A stretch of DNA of 64,000 nt, from contig NZ_CP077095.1 of NCBI RefSeq assembly GCF_014268885.2, forward strand, positions 1,063,001 through 1,127,000, in the 5' to 3' direction. Source of the stretch: Pseudomonas xantholysinigenes (GTDB taxonomy: Bacteria; Pseudomonadota; Gammaproteobacteria; Pseudomonadales; Pseudomonadaceae). Positions 43,629-53,089 of the stretch are shown here, piece by piece. A model generated the notes under the pieces. That model had not been told where the DNA came from and made no database searches. It worked only from the letters and a program-made list of their open reading frames with translations. Numbering within the stretch: position 1 is the stretch's first letter; the number at the start of each line of letters is the position of its first letter. A program made the translations under genes and the position numbers.

Positions 43629-43727
43629 ACCTGTAAGACACAAGGCGAATGGTCAATGCTGTGGCGGAACAAGATTGTTACTGGGTATGTCTAGACTTTG
43701 CAGTGACCTCCCAGGAGTAAAAACACC

Positions 43728-45017
43728 ATGACTTCCAGCTATTACACCGGCGAAGAACGCAGCAAGCGCATCTTCGCCATCGTCGGCGCCTCGTCGGGCA
43801 ATCTGGTGGAATGGTTCGACTTCTATGTCTATGCCTTCTGCGCCATCTATTTCGCCCCGGCATTCTTCCCTTCCGACGACCCGACGGTACAGTTGCTCAA
43901 TACTGCCGGCGTGTTCGCCGCCGGTTTTCTGATGCGGCCCATCGGCGGCTGGGTCTTCGGCCGCCTGGCCGACCGCCACGGGCGCAAGAACTCGCTGATG
44001 ATCTCGGTGCTGATGATGTGCGGCGGTTCGCTGATCATTGCCTGCCTGCCCACCTACGCCAGCATCGGCGCCTGGGCGCCAGCCCTGCTGTTGCTGGCGC
44101 GGTTGATCCAGGGGCTGTCGGTAGGCGGCGAATACGGCACCACCGCCACCTACATGAGTGAAGTGGCGCTGCGCGGCCAGCGCGGGTTCTTCGCCTCGTT
44201 CCAGTACGTGACCCTGATCGGCGGCCAGTTGCTGGCGGTGCTGGTGGTGGTGATCCTGCAGCAACTGCTCAGCGAGGACGAACTGCGCGCATACGGCTGG
44301 CGCATTCCGTTCGTGGTCGGTGCCATCGCCGCGTTGATCTCGCTGATGCTGCGTCGCTCGCTGAAAGAGACCAGCAGCGCCGAGACCCGTCAGGACAAGG
44401 ACGCCGGTACCATCCGTGGGCTGTTCCGCAACCACGCCGCAGCCTTTGTCACGGTGCTGGGCTATACCGCCGGTGGTTCGCTGATTTTCTACACCTTCAC
44501 CACCTACATGCAGAAGTATCTGGTCAACACCGCGGGGATGAACGCCAAGAGCGCCAGTTTCGTGATGACCGGCGCGCTGTTCCTGTTCATGGTCCTGCAG
44601 CCGGTGTTCGGCATGCTCTCCGACCGCATCGGCCGGCGTAACTCGATGCTGCTGTTCGGTGCCTTGGGCACGCTCTTCACCGTGCCGCTGCTGATGGCGC
44701 TGAAGACCGTGACCAGCCCGTTCCTGGCCTTCGTGCTGGTCAGCCTGGCCTTGTGCATCGTCAGCTTCTACACCTCGATCAGCGGCCTGGTGAAGGCCGA
44801 GATGTTCCCGCCGCAGGTACGCGCGCTGGGTGTCGGGCTGGCCTATGCGGTGGCCAACGCGGTGTTCGGTGGCTCGGCCGAGTACGTGGCCCTGGGCTTG
44901 AAAACCCTGGGGATGGAGAACACCTTCTACTGGTACGTGACGGCCATGATGGCCGTGGCCTTCCTGTTCAGCCTGCGCCTGCCCAAGCAGGCGGCGTATC
45001 TGCACCATGACCATTAA
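43728..45017 (+). CDS. pcaT: MFS transporter PcaT (dicarboxylate/3-oxoadipate uptake)
   Basis: 429 residues, twelve transmembrane helices, metabolite:H+ symporter (MHS) family. [19 protein letters not shown] (TM1) and [13 protein letters not shown] are typical. In P. putida PcaT moves 3-oxoadipate and related dicarboxylates. AGGAG lies 10 nt before ATG 43728. It begins the pcaTBDC group, 9 bp before pcaB. Confidence 0.9.
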   Translation: MTSSYYTGEERSKRIFAIVGASSGNLVEWFDFYVYAFCAIYFAPAFFPSDDPTVQLLNTAGVFAAGFLMRPIGGWVFGRLADRHGRKNSLMISVLMMCGGSLIIACLPTYASIGAWAPALLLLARLIQGLSVGGEYGTTATYMSEVALRGQRGFFASFQYVTLIGGQLLAVLVVVILQQLLSEDELRAYGWRIPFVVGAIAALISLMLRRSLKETSSAETRQDKDAGTIRGLFRNHAAAFVTVLGYTAGGSLIFYTFTTYMQKYLVNTAGMNAKSASFVMTGALFLFMVLQPVFGMLSDRIGRRNSMLLFGALGTLFTVPLLMALKTVTSPFLAFVLVSLALCIVSFYTSISGLVKAEMFPPQVRALGVGLAYAVANAVFGGSAEYVALGLKTLGMENTFYWYVTAMMAVAFLFSLRLPKQAAYLHHDH

Positions 45018-45026
45018 GGACGTTGC

Positions 45027-46379
45027 ATGAGCCACCAACTGTTCGATGCCTATTTCACCGCCCCGGCCATGGGCGAGGTGTTCTCCGATCGTGGGCGGCT
45101 GCAGGGCATGCTCGATTTCGAGGCAGCCCTGGCCCGTGCCGAGGCTGGTGTCGGGCTGGTGCCGCACACGGCGGTAATGGCCATCGAGGCGGCCTGCAAG
45201 GCCGAGCGCTACGATGCGCGGGCCTTGGCCGATGCCATCGCCGTGGCCGGCAATTCGGCGATTCCGCTGGTCAAGGCACTGGGCAAGGTGGTCGCCAGCG
45301 GCGTGCCCGAGGCTGAGCGCTACGTGCACCTGGGCGCGACCAGTCAGGACGCGATGGACACCGGGCTGGTGCTGCAACTGCGCGAGGCCCTGGCGCTGCT
45401 CGACAGCGACCTCGCCAAGTTGGCTGATACCCTGGCGCGGCAGGCATTGCAGCATGCCGACACACCGATGGTGGGACGCACCTGGCTGCAACATGCCACG
45501 CCAGTGACCCTGGGGATGAAGTTGGCGAGCGTGCTTGGCGCCCTGACCCGTCATCGCCAGCGCCTCAAGGAACTGCGTCCGCGCCTTCTGGTGCTGCAGT
45601 TCGGTGGCGCCTCGGGCAGCCTGGCGGCGCTGGGCAGCAAGGCATTGCCGGTGGCCGAGGCCCTGGCCGAACAATTGCGCCTGCACTTGCCCGAGCAGCC
45701 CTGGCATACCCAGCGCGATCGCTTGGTGGAATTTGCCATGGTGTTGGGCCTGGTCGCCGGCAGCCTGGGCAAGTTCGGCCGCGATGTCAGCCTGCTGATG
45801 CAGACCGAGGCGGCTGAGCTGTTCGAGCCGGCCGCGCCGGGCAAGGGCGGCTCCTCGACCATGCCGCACAAACGCAACCCGGTCGGCGCGGCGGTGCTGA
45901 TCAGCGCCGCGACGCGCGTACCGGGCCTGGTTTCGACCCTGCTGGTCGCCATGCCCCAGGAGCATGAGCGCAGCCTTGGCCTGTGGCATGCCGAATGGGA
46001 AACCCTGCCGCAGATCTGTTGCCTGGTCTCTGGCGCGCTGCGCCAGGCCCAGGTGATCGCCGAGGGCATGACGGTGGATGCCACGCGCATGCGCGACAAC
46101 CTCGACCTGACCCAAGGGCTGGTTCTGGCCGAAGCCGTGAGCATCGTGCTCGCCCAGCGTCTGGGGCGCGAGCGTGCCCATCATCTGCTGGAGCAATGCT
46201 GCCAACGCGCGGTGGCCGAGCGCCGTCACCTGCGCGCGGTGCTCGGCGAGGAGCCGCAAGTCAGCGCCGAGTTGACGGCCGATGAGCTCGACCGCCTGCT
46301 CGACCCGGCCCATTACCTCGGCCAGGCGCGTGTCTGGGTGGCGCGCGCCGTGGCCGAACACCAACATTTCACTGCCTGA
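45027..46379 (+). CDS. pcaB: 3-Carboxy-cis,cis-muconate cycloisomerase
   Basis: 450 residues of the fumarase/aspartase superfamily, with the class signature GGSSTMPHKRNPVGA (about residues 272-286) containing the catalytic loop. It lactonises 3-carboxymuconate, the product of protocatechuate ring cleavage. pcaGH, which makes that substrate, are not in the window. It follows pcaT by 9 bp and precedes pcaD by 12 bp. Confidence 0.95.
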   Translation: MSHQLFDAYFTAPAMGEVFSDRGRLQGMLDFEAALARAEAGVGLVPHTAVMAIEAACKAERYDARALADAIAVAGNSAIPLVKALGKVVASGVPEAERYVHLGATSQDAMDTGLVLQLREALALLDSDLAKLADTLARQALQHADTPMVGRTWLQHATPVTLGMKLASVLGALTRHRQRLKELRPRLLVLQFGGASGSLAALGSKALPVAEALAEQLRLHLPEQPWHTQRDRLVEFAMVLGLVAGSLGKFGRDVSLLMQTEAAELFEPAAPGKGGSSTMPHKRNPVGAAVLISAATRVPGLVSTLLVAMPQEHERSLGLWHAEWETLPQICCLVSGALRQAQVIAEGMTVDATRMRDNLDLTQGLVLAEAVSIVLAQRLGRERAHHLLEQCCQRAVAERRHLRAVLGEEPQVSAELTADELDRLLDPAHYLGQARVWVARAVAEHQHFTA

Positions 46380-46391
46380 AAGGAGACCGCT

Positions 46392-47183
46392 GTGGCGCAC
46401 GTGCAACTGGCCGATGGCGTACTGCATTACCAACTCGATGGCCCGGCCGATGCCCCGGTGCTGGTGCTGTCCAACTCGCTGGGGACCGATCTGCGTATGT
46501 GGGATGAGCAAGTGCCGATATGGACCGAGCACTTTCGGGTATTGCGCCACGACACCCGTGGCCATGGCGAGTCGCTGGTCACCGAGGGACCTTACAGCAT
46601 CGAACAATTGGGGGGCGACGTCCTGGCGCTGCTCGATGCGTTGGACATCGAGCAGGCCCATTTCGTTGGCCTGTCCATGGGCGGGTTGGTTGGTCAGTGG
46701 CTGGGTATCAACGCCGGCAGCCGTCTGCTCAGCCTGACCTTGTGCAACACCGCGGCTAAGATCGCCAGCGACGAGGTGTGGAACAGCCGCATCGACACCG
46801 TGCTCAAGGGCGGTCGTCAGGCCATGCTCGATCTGCGCGATGCGTCCATCGCCCGTTGGTTCACCCCGGCCTTCGCCGAGGCGCGGCCGGCTGCAGCCCA
46901 GCGCATCTGCCAGATGCTGGCGCACACCTCGCCCGAGGGCTACGCGGCCAACTGCGCGGCGGTGCGCGACGCCGATATGCGCGACCAGCTCAACCATATT
47001 CAGGTCCCGACCCTGATCGTGGCCGGCAGCGCCGACGCGGTGACTACCCCGGCGCATGGCCGTTTCCTGCAGGCGGGTATCCTTGGTGCCGAGTACATCG
47101 AGTTCGCCGCCGCGCACCTGTCCAATGTCGAGGTCGGCGCGCCGTTCAGCCGCCGTGTGCTCGATTTTCTGCGCAGCCGCTGA
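46392..47183 (+). CDS. pcaD: 3-Oxoadipate enol-lactonase
   Basis: 263 residues with the alpha/beta-hydrolase fold: nucleophile elbow GLSMGG, and the catalytic His in AAAHLSNVE near the C-terminus. It hydrolyses the enol-lactone to 3-oxoadipate. GTG 46392 is the start, with AAGGAG before it. It is 10 bp before pcaC. Confidence 0.95.
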   Translation: MAHVQLADGVLHYQLDGPADAPVLVLSNSLGTDLRMWDEQVPIWTEHFRVLRHDTRGHGESLVTEGPYSIEQLGGDVLALLDALDIEQAHFVGLSMGGLVGQWLGINAGSRLLSLTLCNTAAKIASDEVWNSRIDTVLKGGRQAMLDLRDASIARWFTPAFAEARPAAAQRICQMLAHTSPEGYAANCAAVRDADMRDQLNHIQVPTLIVAGSADAVTTPAHGRFLQAGILGAEYIEFAAAHLSNVEVGAPFSRRVLDFLRSR

Positions 47184-47193
47184 GGAGTCCACC

Positions 47194-47595
47194 GTGGACG
47201 AGAAACAACGCTACGAGGCGGGCATGCAAGTGCGCCGCGCGGTGCTGGGCGATGCCCATGTGGACCGCAGCCTGGAGAAGCTCAACGACTTCAACGGCGA
47301 ATTCCAGGAGATGATCACCCGCCATGCCTGGGGGGATATCTGGACTCGCCCCGGCTTGCCGCGGCATACCCGCAGCCTGATCACCATCGCCATGCTGATT
47401 GGCATGAACCGTAACGACGAGCTCAAGCTGCACCTGCGCGCGGCGGCCAATAACGGCGTGACGCGCGAAGAGATCAAGGAAGTGATCATGCAGAGCGCGA
47501 TCTATTGCGGGATTCCAGCGGCCAACGCCACTTTCCACCTGGCCGAGTCGGTGTGGGATGAGCTGGGGGTGGAGTCGCGTACCCAGGTGACTTGA
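47194..47595 (+). CDS. pcaC: 4-Carboxymuconolactone decarboxylase
   Basis: 133 residues. The family core DIWTRPGLPRHTRSLITIAML and the EVIMQSAIYCGIPAANAT region (conserved Glu and Cys) are present. It decarboxylates carboxymuconolactone to the enol-lactone used by PcaD. GTG 47194 is preceded by GAGGAG; the in-frame extension into pcaD is not used. Last gene of pcaTBDC. Confidence 0.95.
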   Translation: MDEKQRYEAGMQVRRAVLGDAHVDRSLEKLNDFNGEFQEMITRHAWGDIWTRPGLPRHTRSLITIAMLIGMNRNDELKLHLRAAANNGVTREEIKEVIMQSAIYCGIPAANATFHLAESVWDELGVESRTQVT

Positions 47596-47653
47596 GGGAT
47601 TGCCGGGGCTGCTGCGCAGCCCATCGCGACACAAGGCCCCAGCATTTTCCTGG

Positions 47654-48178
47654 TTAGATCGCTGCTTTCTTCTGGCGGATCGCCACTGGCCCGGCATTGG
47701 CCTCCACGGCCTTCTTCAAGTCGGTGCACAGTCCCAACATGAACGCCAGCTCCGCCACCACGAACAGTGGCCCGATGATCAAGCCACTGAGGTCATCGAC
47801 GAACGCCGGCTTGCGCCCCTCATACCAGTGCCCGACGAACTGGATGATCCAGCCCACCACGAACGCGCCCAGCCCGGCGCTCAGCCATAATCCGGTGTCT
47901 TGCACCGCCAGTGCCTGCCCGGCCCACAGGCACAGGCCCAGCAGCAGCCCCATCAGCAGGCCGAAGCGCAAGTCCAGGCGCAGGTAGAACCACACCGACC
48001 AGACCGCCAGCAGCAAGGCCGGTGACAGCCACAGCCCGGCGACCTCCCAGCCAGGGCGCGACAGCAGGATGGTCACCGCCAGCACGATCAGCGGAATGCC
48101 GACGAAATGGGTGGCGATGTTGCGTGGGTCGCGGTGGTAGGCCGCGTATTGACTCAGGTGCTCGACGAGGTTTTTCAT
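47654..48178 (-). CDS. Mpo1-like/DUF962 membrane protein
   Basis: 174 residues with four or five hydrophobic segments and the family block YAAYHRDPRNIATHFVGIPLIV near the N-terminus, plus a second His-rich site IQFVGHWYEGRKPAF. In yeast Mpo1 these His residues bind iron for alpha-oxidation of 2-hydroxy fatty acids. The start at 48178 has GGAGG 8 nt upstream; a longer version to 48226 is unlikely. Role in this bacterium is inferred from the family. Confidence 0.85.
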   Translation of the reverse strand: MKNLVEHLSQYAAYHRDPRNIATHFVGIPLIVLAVTILLSRPGWEVAGLWLSPALLLAVWSVWFYLRLDLRFGLLMGLLLGLCLWAGQALAVQDTGLWLSAGLGAFVVGWIIQFVGHWYEGRKPAFVDDLSGLIIGPLFVVAELAFMLGLCTDLKKAVEANAGPVAIRQKKAAI

Positions 48179-48270
48179 TGTTGTTCCTCCATCAGGGGTG
48201 AGCGCAGCATGCCCCTGTTCATCCATCGTCGTCTGTCGCCTGGCCGACAGAGTCCGCTTTGCGAGGCGCC

Positions 48271-48957
48271 ATGCTCGATCCGCGTACCCAGTTGTTGCAT
48301 GGCCAGTGGTTTCGCCAGTTGCCCATTACCTTTCAGGATAGCCTGCTGGCCTTGGGGCGCCCCCGCGAACTGACGCCGGGGCAGTGCCTGTTCCAGCGCG
48401 GCGATGCGCCCTGTGGGCTGTATGCGGTACTTGAGGGGGCGATGCGGGTCGGCGCGGTCAGCAGCGAGGGCAAGGAGGCGTTGCTGACGCTGGTCGAACC
48501 ACCGCATTGGTTTGGCGAGATCAGCCTGTTCGATGGTCAGCCGCGCACCCATGACGCCTTCGCCGAAGGGCAGACGCGCCTGCTGTGGATTCCCCAGGCG
48601 CCGCTGCTCGAATGGTTGGCGCGTGAGCCGGCGTGCTGGCGCGAGCTCGCCTTGTTGATGAGCCACAAGCTGCGTTGGCTATTCGTCGCCCTGGAGCAGC
48701 AGAGCCTGCTGGCCGCCGCGCCACGACTGGCCCATCGCCTGTTGCAGATTGCCGAGGGCTACGGCGAGCGCGATGTCGCCCAGTGGCGTCTGCAGCTCTC
48801 TCAGGAGCAGTTGGCGCTGATGCTGTCGCTGTCGCGCCAGACCATCAACCAGATTCTCAGGAACCTCGAGCAGTCCGGCGTGGTGCGCCTGGGCTATGGC
48901 GAGGTGGAGATCGTCGATGTGCCTCGCTTGCGGGCGCTGGCGCAGCATCCAGGCTGA
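48271..48957 (+). CDS. Crp/Fnr-family transcription regulator
   Basis: 228 residues. A cyclic-nucleotide-binding-like beta-roll (about residues 20-130, GLYAVLEGAMRVGAVSSEGKEALL) is followed by a C-terminal winged helix with LSQEQLALMLSLSRQTINQILRNLEQSGVV. No cysteine cluster of the Fnr type is seen at the N-terminus. It is divergent from the Mpo1-like gene and its last 101 bp overlap the 3' end of the convergent LysR gene. The ligand and targets are unknown. Confidence 0.85.
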   Translation: MLDPRTQLLHGQWFRQLPITFQDSLLALGRPRELTPGQCLFQRGDAPCGLYAVLEGAMRVGAVSSEGKEALLTLVEPPHWFGEISLFDGQPRTHDAFAEGQTRLLWIPQAPLLEWLAREPACWRELALLMSHKLRWLFVALEQQSLLAAAPRLAHRLLQIAEGYGERDVAQWRLQLSQEQLALMLSLSRQTINQILRNLEQSGVVRLGYGEVEIVDVPRLRALAQHPG

Positions 48958-49840
48958 CCAGGGTATCGATCATCGCCCGCGCGGCGGGAGGCAGGCGGTA
49001 GCCGCTGCGGCTGACCACGCCGCAACGCACGCTCAGCACCTCCAGCCCCGGCGGCAGGTTGCGCCAGTGCAGGCGCACCAGGGTACCGCTGGCCAGGTCG
49101 TCGGCCACTGCTTCCTCGCTGGCGCTGCCGATGGCGTCGCTGGCCAGCACCACGCTGCGCAGTACGGCCAGGTGTTCGGTCTGCAGGTGCGGGGTGAAGT
49201 CGCTGCGCCCGCTAAGGTTGGCCAGGCGCTTGCGCACACCCGGGGCGAGCAGGGCGCTGGCCAGTGGGTAGGCGAACAGGTCGTTGGTCGACAGGCTGTC
49301 CTTGGCCAGCAGCGGGTGGCCGGGGCGGCAGAAAAACAGACCGGGACGCGGGTTGAGCGCTTCGGTGTGGAAGTTCGGGTCGGCCTCGAAGGGGCGGATG
49401 TCGTCGACGAAGAACTCGATCTGTTCGCGGCGCAGGGCCTGGCCCAGGCGTTCGGCATTGTCCACCAGCAGCGCCGTGCGGATGCCTGGGTGCCGTTCGA
49501 TGAACTGGCGCAGGGCCTCGGGCACCAGCCGCGCGGCCAGGGCCGGGCCACTGCCGAAATGCAGCTCGCCGGCGTCGAGCTTGGTCATCTGCAGTACTTC
49601 GTTGTTCAGCTGGGCGGCACCTTGGACCAGGCGGCGGGCGTGCTGCAGCACCACCTGGCCCTCGGGAGTGGGGGGCAGGGCCTTGTTGCCACGCTCGACC
49701 AGGGCGCAGCCAAAGGCCTGTTCCAGGCCCTGGATGGCACGACTGAACGCTGGCTGGGTGATGCCCATGGCTTCGGCGGCACGGACGAAACTGCGGTATT
49801 CGGTGAGGGCGATGAAGTAGCGCAGTTGGCGGAGGTCCAT
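48857..49840 (-). CDS. LysR-family regulator
   Basis: 327 residues. An N-terminal HTH (MDLRQLRYFIALTEYRSFVRAAEAMGITQPAFSRAIQGLE) is followed by a LysR substrate-binding domain. The last ~30 residues (DAAPAPASEAHRRSPPRH...) are Pro/Arg-rich and lie antisense to the convergent Crp/Fnr gene, so the C-terminus looks extended. It lies 210 bp from the end of the OprD-type porin gene upstream on the same strand; control of that porin or of aromatic uptake is possible but not shown. Confidence 0.88.
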   Translation of the reverse strand: MDLRQLRYFIALTEYRSFVRAAEAMGITQPAFSRAIQGLEQAFGCALVERGNKALPPTPEGQVVLQHARRLVQGAAQLNNEVLQMTKLDAGELHFGSGPALAARLVPEALRQFIERHPGIRTALLVDNAERLGQALRREQIEFFVDDIRPFEADPNFHTEALNPRPGLFFCRPGHPLLAKDSLSTNDLFAYPLASALLAPGVRKRLANLSGRSDFTPHLQTEHLAVLRSVVLASDAIGSASEEAVADDLASGTLVRLHWRNLPPGLEVLSVRCGVVSRSGYRLPPAARAMIDTLVSLDAAPAPASEAHRRSPPRHSPGAPRRTARGS

Positions 49841-49950
49841 GCTCGGGCTCTGGTGCGGGGATCAGGGCTCGGTTTTAGCGTCTGCTGTATATAACGTCAA
49901 AGAATGTTATTTGATTTATATATGTCATTTAGGAATTTAACTGGGCTGCT

Positions 49951-50045
49951 GGCCCTTTCGCGGGTAAACCCGCTCCCACAGATACTGCACTGAATCGAAA
50001 GCAGTGACAGTCCTGTGGGAGCGGGTTTACCCGCGAAGAGGCCGG
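49951..50045. repeat. Inverted REP pair between porin and LysR genes
   Basis: Arms with the TTCGCGGGTAAACCCGCTCC core at 49951-49981 and the inverted copy at 50011-50045, about 29 nt apart. It lies directly after the porin stop at 50051, so it may act as its terminator. Confidence 0.9.
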
Positions 50046-50050
50046 ATCGG

Positions 50051-51304
50051 TCACAGCAGATTCAGCGGATAGCTCACGATCAGGCGGTTCTCGTCAAATG
50101 CATTGCTGCTGAAGTCCCGGCGCATCGTGGAGTTGCGCCATTTCAGCGACAGGTCCTTGAATGCCCCGGCCTGGATCACATAGGCCAGTTCGCTTTCCCG
50201 CGCCCATTCCTTGCCATCGTCGACGGCGCTGGTATGCACGTTGTCACCCTTGATATAGCGGTTCATCATAGTCAGCCCAGGAATGCCCAGGGTGACGAAG
50301 TTGAAGTCGTGGCGCAGCTGCCAGGAGCGCTCCTTGGCATTGTCGAAGCTGGCGTTGTAGCTGTCGTTGGCCAGGGTGCCGCCGCTGGTGCCGTTGACCC
50401 GCATCCAGGCATCGTCGCCGCTGACCTTCTGCAGGCCGATGTAGAAGGTGTGGCCCTGGTAGCGCGCCGAGAGCAGCGCCGAGGCCGTGCGGTTGTCGAG
50501 TTTGCCGGCACGTTCGCTGCCGTCTTCCTTGCCGGTGAAGTAGCCGAGATTGGCGCCGAGGGTCCAGTCGCCCAGCGCTTGGCTGTGCACCAGGTTCAGG
50601 TATTGCTGGCGATAGATGTCCTTGAGCCGGGCATCCCACAGGCCGACCATCGTGCGCTTGTCGTTGAAGGTGTATTCGCCGCCGGCAAAGTTGAAGCGGT
50701 CGGAGGTGATGCCGGCGCGACCTTGCATGAACATGTCCTCCATGCTCGCGTCATTGCGCGGGCTGTTGCCGCGGAACTGGCCGGCATAGACGGTCAGGCC
50801 GTCGATCTCCCGCGAGGTGAGCTGGCCACCGCGGAAGGTCTGCGGCAACGAGCGGCCATCGTCGGAGCGCAGGATCGGCAGCACCGGCATCCATTCGCCG
50901 ATTTTCAGTTCGGTTTGCGACAGGCGCGATTTCAGCGCCACGCCCAGGCGCCCGAAGTCATCGGCGGGGCGGCCATCGTCATGCACCGGCAGCAGGTGGG
51001 TACCGGCGGTGCCCTTGCCGCCGTCGAGCTTCACCGAATACAGCCCCAGCACATCGACGCCGAAGCCGACGGTGCCCTGGGTGAAGCCGGAGCGGGCGTC
51101 GAGGATGAAGCTCTGGGTCCATTCCTCGGCCTTGCCCTGGGGGTTGGTCGGGTCGACGAAGTTGCGGTTGATGTAGAAGTTGCGCAGGTTGAGGCTGGCC
51201 TTGGCGTCTTGCAGGAAACCGCCTTCGGCGGCGACGGCGGGCAGGGTGCAGGATAAGGCCAACAGGCCCGGCAGCAGCTGGCGTGCAGGTTGCAAAGTGC
51301 TCAT
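50051..51304 (-). CDS. OprD-family outer-membrane porin (BenF/PhaK-like)
   Basis: 417 residues with a signal peptide ending AVAAEGG and a C-terminal Leu-rich beta-strand ending SYPLNLL. The N-terminal block GGFLQDAKASLNLRNFYINRNF and the SRLSQTELKIGEWMPVLPIL block are diagnostic of OprD porins, which move amino acids or aromatic acids across the outer membrane. The start at 51304 (MSTLQPARQ) begins the signal peptide; the longer frame to 51391 is not used. Near pca genes, aromatic acid uptake is a plausible job. Confidence 0.88.
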   Translation of the reverse strand: MSTLQPARQLLPGLLALSCTLPAVAAEGGFLQDAKASLNLRNFYINRNFVDPTNPQGKAEEWTQSFILDARSGFTQGTVGFGVDVLGLYSVKLDGGKGTAGTHLLPVHDDGRPADDFGRLGVALKSRLSQTELKIGEWMPVLPILRSDDGRSLPQTFRGGQLTSREIDGLTVYAGQFRGNSPRNDASMEDMFMQGRAGITSDRFNFAGGEYTFNDKRTMVGLWDARLKDIYRQQYLNLVHSQALGDWTLGANLGYFTGKEDGSERAGKLDNRTASALLSARYQGHTFYIGLQKVSGDDAWMRVNGTSGGTLANDSYNASFDNAKERSWQLRHDFNFVTLGIPGLTMMNRYIKGDNVHTSAVDDGKEWARESELAYVIQAGAFKDLSLKWRNSTMRRDFSSNAFDENRLIVSYPLNLL

Positions 51305-51502
51305 CTGTCGTGGATCTCTTGTTTTTATTGGGCGAGCCGGTGCGCTGCGGGTGTGGGCCGCAGGGTCGGCATCTGTAGAGAGCTTGTGCAACGTTGCGTG
51401 GGCGATGGTGCGGGGCGGGATGGGGGTGAGGCAATTCGCCGGGAGCGGAACGGGGCGATTATCGAACGCTATGTGGCGATGATAACGGGTGTAGGCCGTG
51501 CT

Positions 51503-51578
51503 GGCCTTTCGCGGGTAAACCCGCTCCTACAGGGCCTTGCATTGCCCCTGTGGGAGCGGGTTTACCCGCGAAAGGGCC
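51503..51578. repeat. Inverted REP pair upstream of porin/downstream of ttgC
   Basis: Arms at 51503-51535 (with CCGCTCCTACAGGG end) and 51544-51578 in inverted orientation. It lies within the 339-bp gap 51305-51643, which also holds the porin promoter region and the ttgC terminator. Confidence 0.9.
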
Positions 51579-51593
51579 CTGACAGTCAGCCAG

Positions 51594-51624
51594 GAAACAA
51601 AAAGCCCACCGCGAGGGTGGGCTT
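51594..51624 (-). terminator. Terminator of the ttgABC operon
   Basis: AAGCCCACC-gcga-GGGTGGGCTT forms a 9-10 bp stem; on the minus strand it ends in TTTTTGTTT, 20 bp beyond the ttgC stop at 51644. Confidence 0.9.
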
Positions 51625-51643
51625 GATGCTGATGCTGGATCAA

Positions 51644-53089
51644 TCAGCCTTTCGGCGTCTGGATCGCGGCCTGCTGCTGGGTCTGCTCGTACCAGCCGCC
51701 GCCGAGGGCCTTGTACAGGTTCACTTCGCTGACCAACTGCGACAGGCGGTCGCCGATCAGGGCCTGTTGGGCGCTGAACAGGTTGCGCTGGGCATCGAGG
51801 AAGGTCAGGTTGCTGTCGATACCGATGCGGTAGCGGCGTTCGGCCAGGCGGTAGTAGTCCTGGTTGGCGGCGACCAGGTCGCGCTGGGCCTGCAACTGCT
51901 CTTCGAACGTCTTGCGCGCGGCCAGGCCATCGGCGACTTCCTGGAAGGCGGTCTGGATGGTCTTTTCGTACTTGGCGACGTTGATGTCCTTCTGGATCTT
52001 CGAGTAGTCCAGGCTCGCCTTCAGGCTGCCGGCGTTGAAGATCGGCAGGTTGATCTGCGGCTGGAACAGCCAAGTGCCCGAACCACCCTTGAACAGGCCG
52101 CCCATGTCCGGGCTCAGGGTCCCGGCGTTGGCGGTCAGGCTGATGCTCGGGAAGAACGCGGCGCGCGCTGCGCCAATGTTGGCGTTGGCCGCCTTGAGCA
52201 GGTGCTCGGCTTCCTGGATGTCCGGACGGCGCTGGAGGATGTCGGACGGCAGGCCCGCTGGCACTTCGGCCAGTTGGTCGGCGTTGAGCTCCAGCGGCTT
52301 GGGCAGGTTGCCCGGCACCCCGGTGCCGACCAGCACGGTCAGGCTGTTGAGGTCCTGGGCGACCAGGCGCTGGTACTGCGAGTACTTGACCCGGGCGCCT
52401 TCCACGGCGGTGCGCGCCTGGCTCAGGTCGAGGGCCGAGGCCACACCCACTTCATTGCTGCGGCGGGTGAGGTTGTAGCTCTCTTCGTAGGTTTTCAGCG
52501 TCTCTTCGGTCAGCTTGAGCAGGGCCTGGTCGGCCTGCCAGGTGTAGTAGGCGTTGGCCACGCTGGCCACCAGGCTGATCTGCGTGGAGCGGCGCGCCTG
52601 CTCGCTGGACAGGTAGGTTTCCAGGGCTTGTTCGGTCAGGCTGCGGACGCGGCCGAACAGGTCCAGCTCATAGGAGCTGACACCCAGAGTGGCCGAGTAC
52701 TGGCTGGAGATGCTCGACTCGCCGGTCTGCGACATGTTCGCCGGCATCCGCTGGCGGCTGCCGCTGCCATTGGCCGACACGGCCGGGAACAGGTCGGCGC
52801 GCTGGATGCGGTACTGGGCGCGGTAGGCGTCGATGTTCAGCGCCGCGACGCGCAGGTCGCGGTTGTTCTCCAGCGAGGTCTGGATCAGTTGCTGCAGCGC
52901 CGGGTCGTGGAAGAACTGGCGCCAGCCCTGCTCGGCGGCGGCGACGTTGGCCGACTCGGTCGGCGAGTAGGCAGGGCCTTGCGGCCACTGCGCGGCTACC
53001 GGCGCCTCCGGCGCCTGGTAGTCGGGGATCAGCGAGCAGCCGCCGAGAATGAACGCGGTTACCGCAAGGGACAACAAAGACTTGGTCAT
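51644..53089 (-). CDS. ttgC: Outer-membrane channel TtgC of the RND efflux pump
   Basis: 481 residues of the OEP/TolC family (two tandem coiled-coil repeats). The lipoprotein signal ends ILGGC with the lipidated Cys18. It forms the exit duct of the TtgABC pump for antibiotics, solvents and flavonoids. Its ATG overlaps the ttgB stop (ATGA, 53086-53089). Highly similar in layout to OprM and ArpC. Confidence 0.94.
   Translation of the reverse strand: MTKSLLSLAVTAFILGGCSLIPDYQAPEAPVAAQWPQGPAYSPTESANVAAAEQGWRQFFHDPALQQLIQTSLENNRDLRVAALNIDAYRAQYRIQRADLFPAVSANGSGSRQRMPANMSQTGESSISSQYSATLGVSSYELDLFGRVRSLTEQALETYLSSEQARRSTQISLVASVANAYYTWQADQALLKLTEETLKTYEESYNLTRRSNEVGVASALDLSQARTAVEGARVKYSQYQRLVAQDLNSLTVLVGTGVPGNLPKPLELNADQLAEVPAGLPSDILQRRPDIQEAEHLLKAANANIGAARAAFFPSISLTANAGTLSPDMGGLFKGGSGTWLFQPQINLPIFNAGSLKASLDYSKIQKDINVAKYEKTIQTAFQEVADGLAARKTFEEQLQAQRDLVAANQDYYRLAERRYRIGIDSNLTFLDAQRNLFSAQQALIGDRLSQLVSEVNLYKALGGGWYEQTQQQAAIQTPKG

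Noticed and set aside
43653..47192. Open minus-strand frame of 1179 codons opposite pcaTBDC
   Set aside because: Antisense shadow of recognised pca genes; GC-rich codon bias creates it and the product is low-complexity with no domain.
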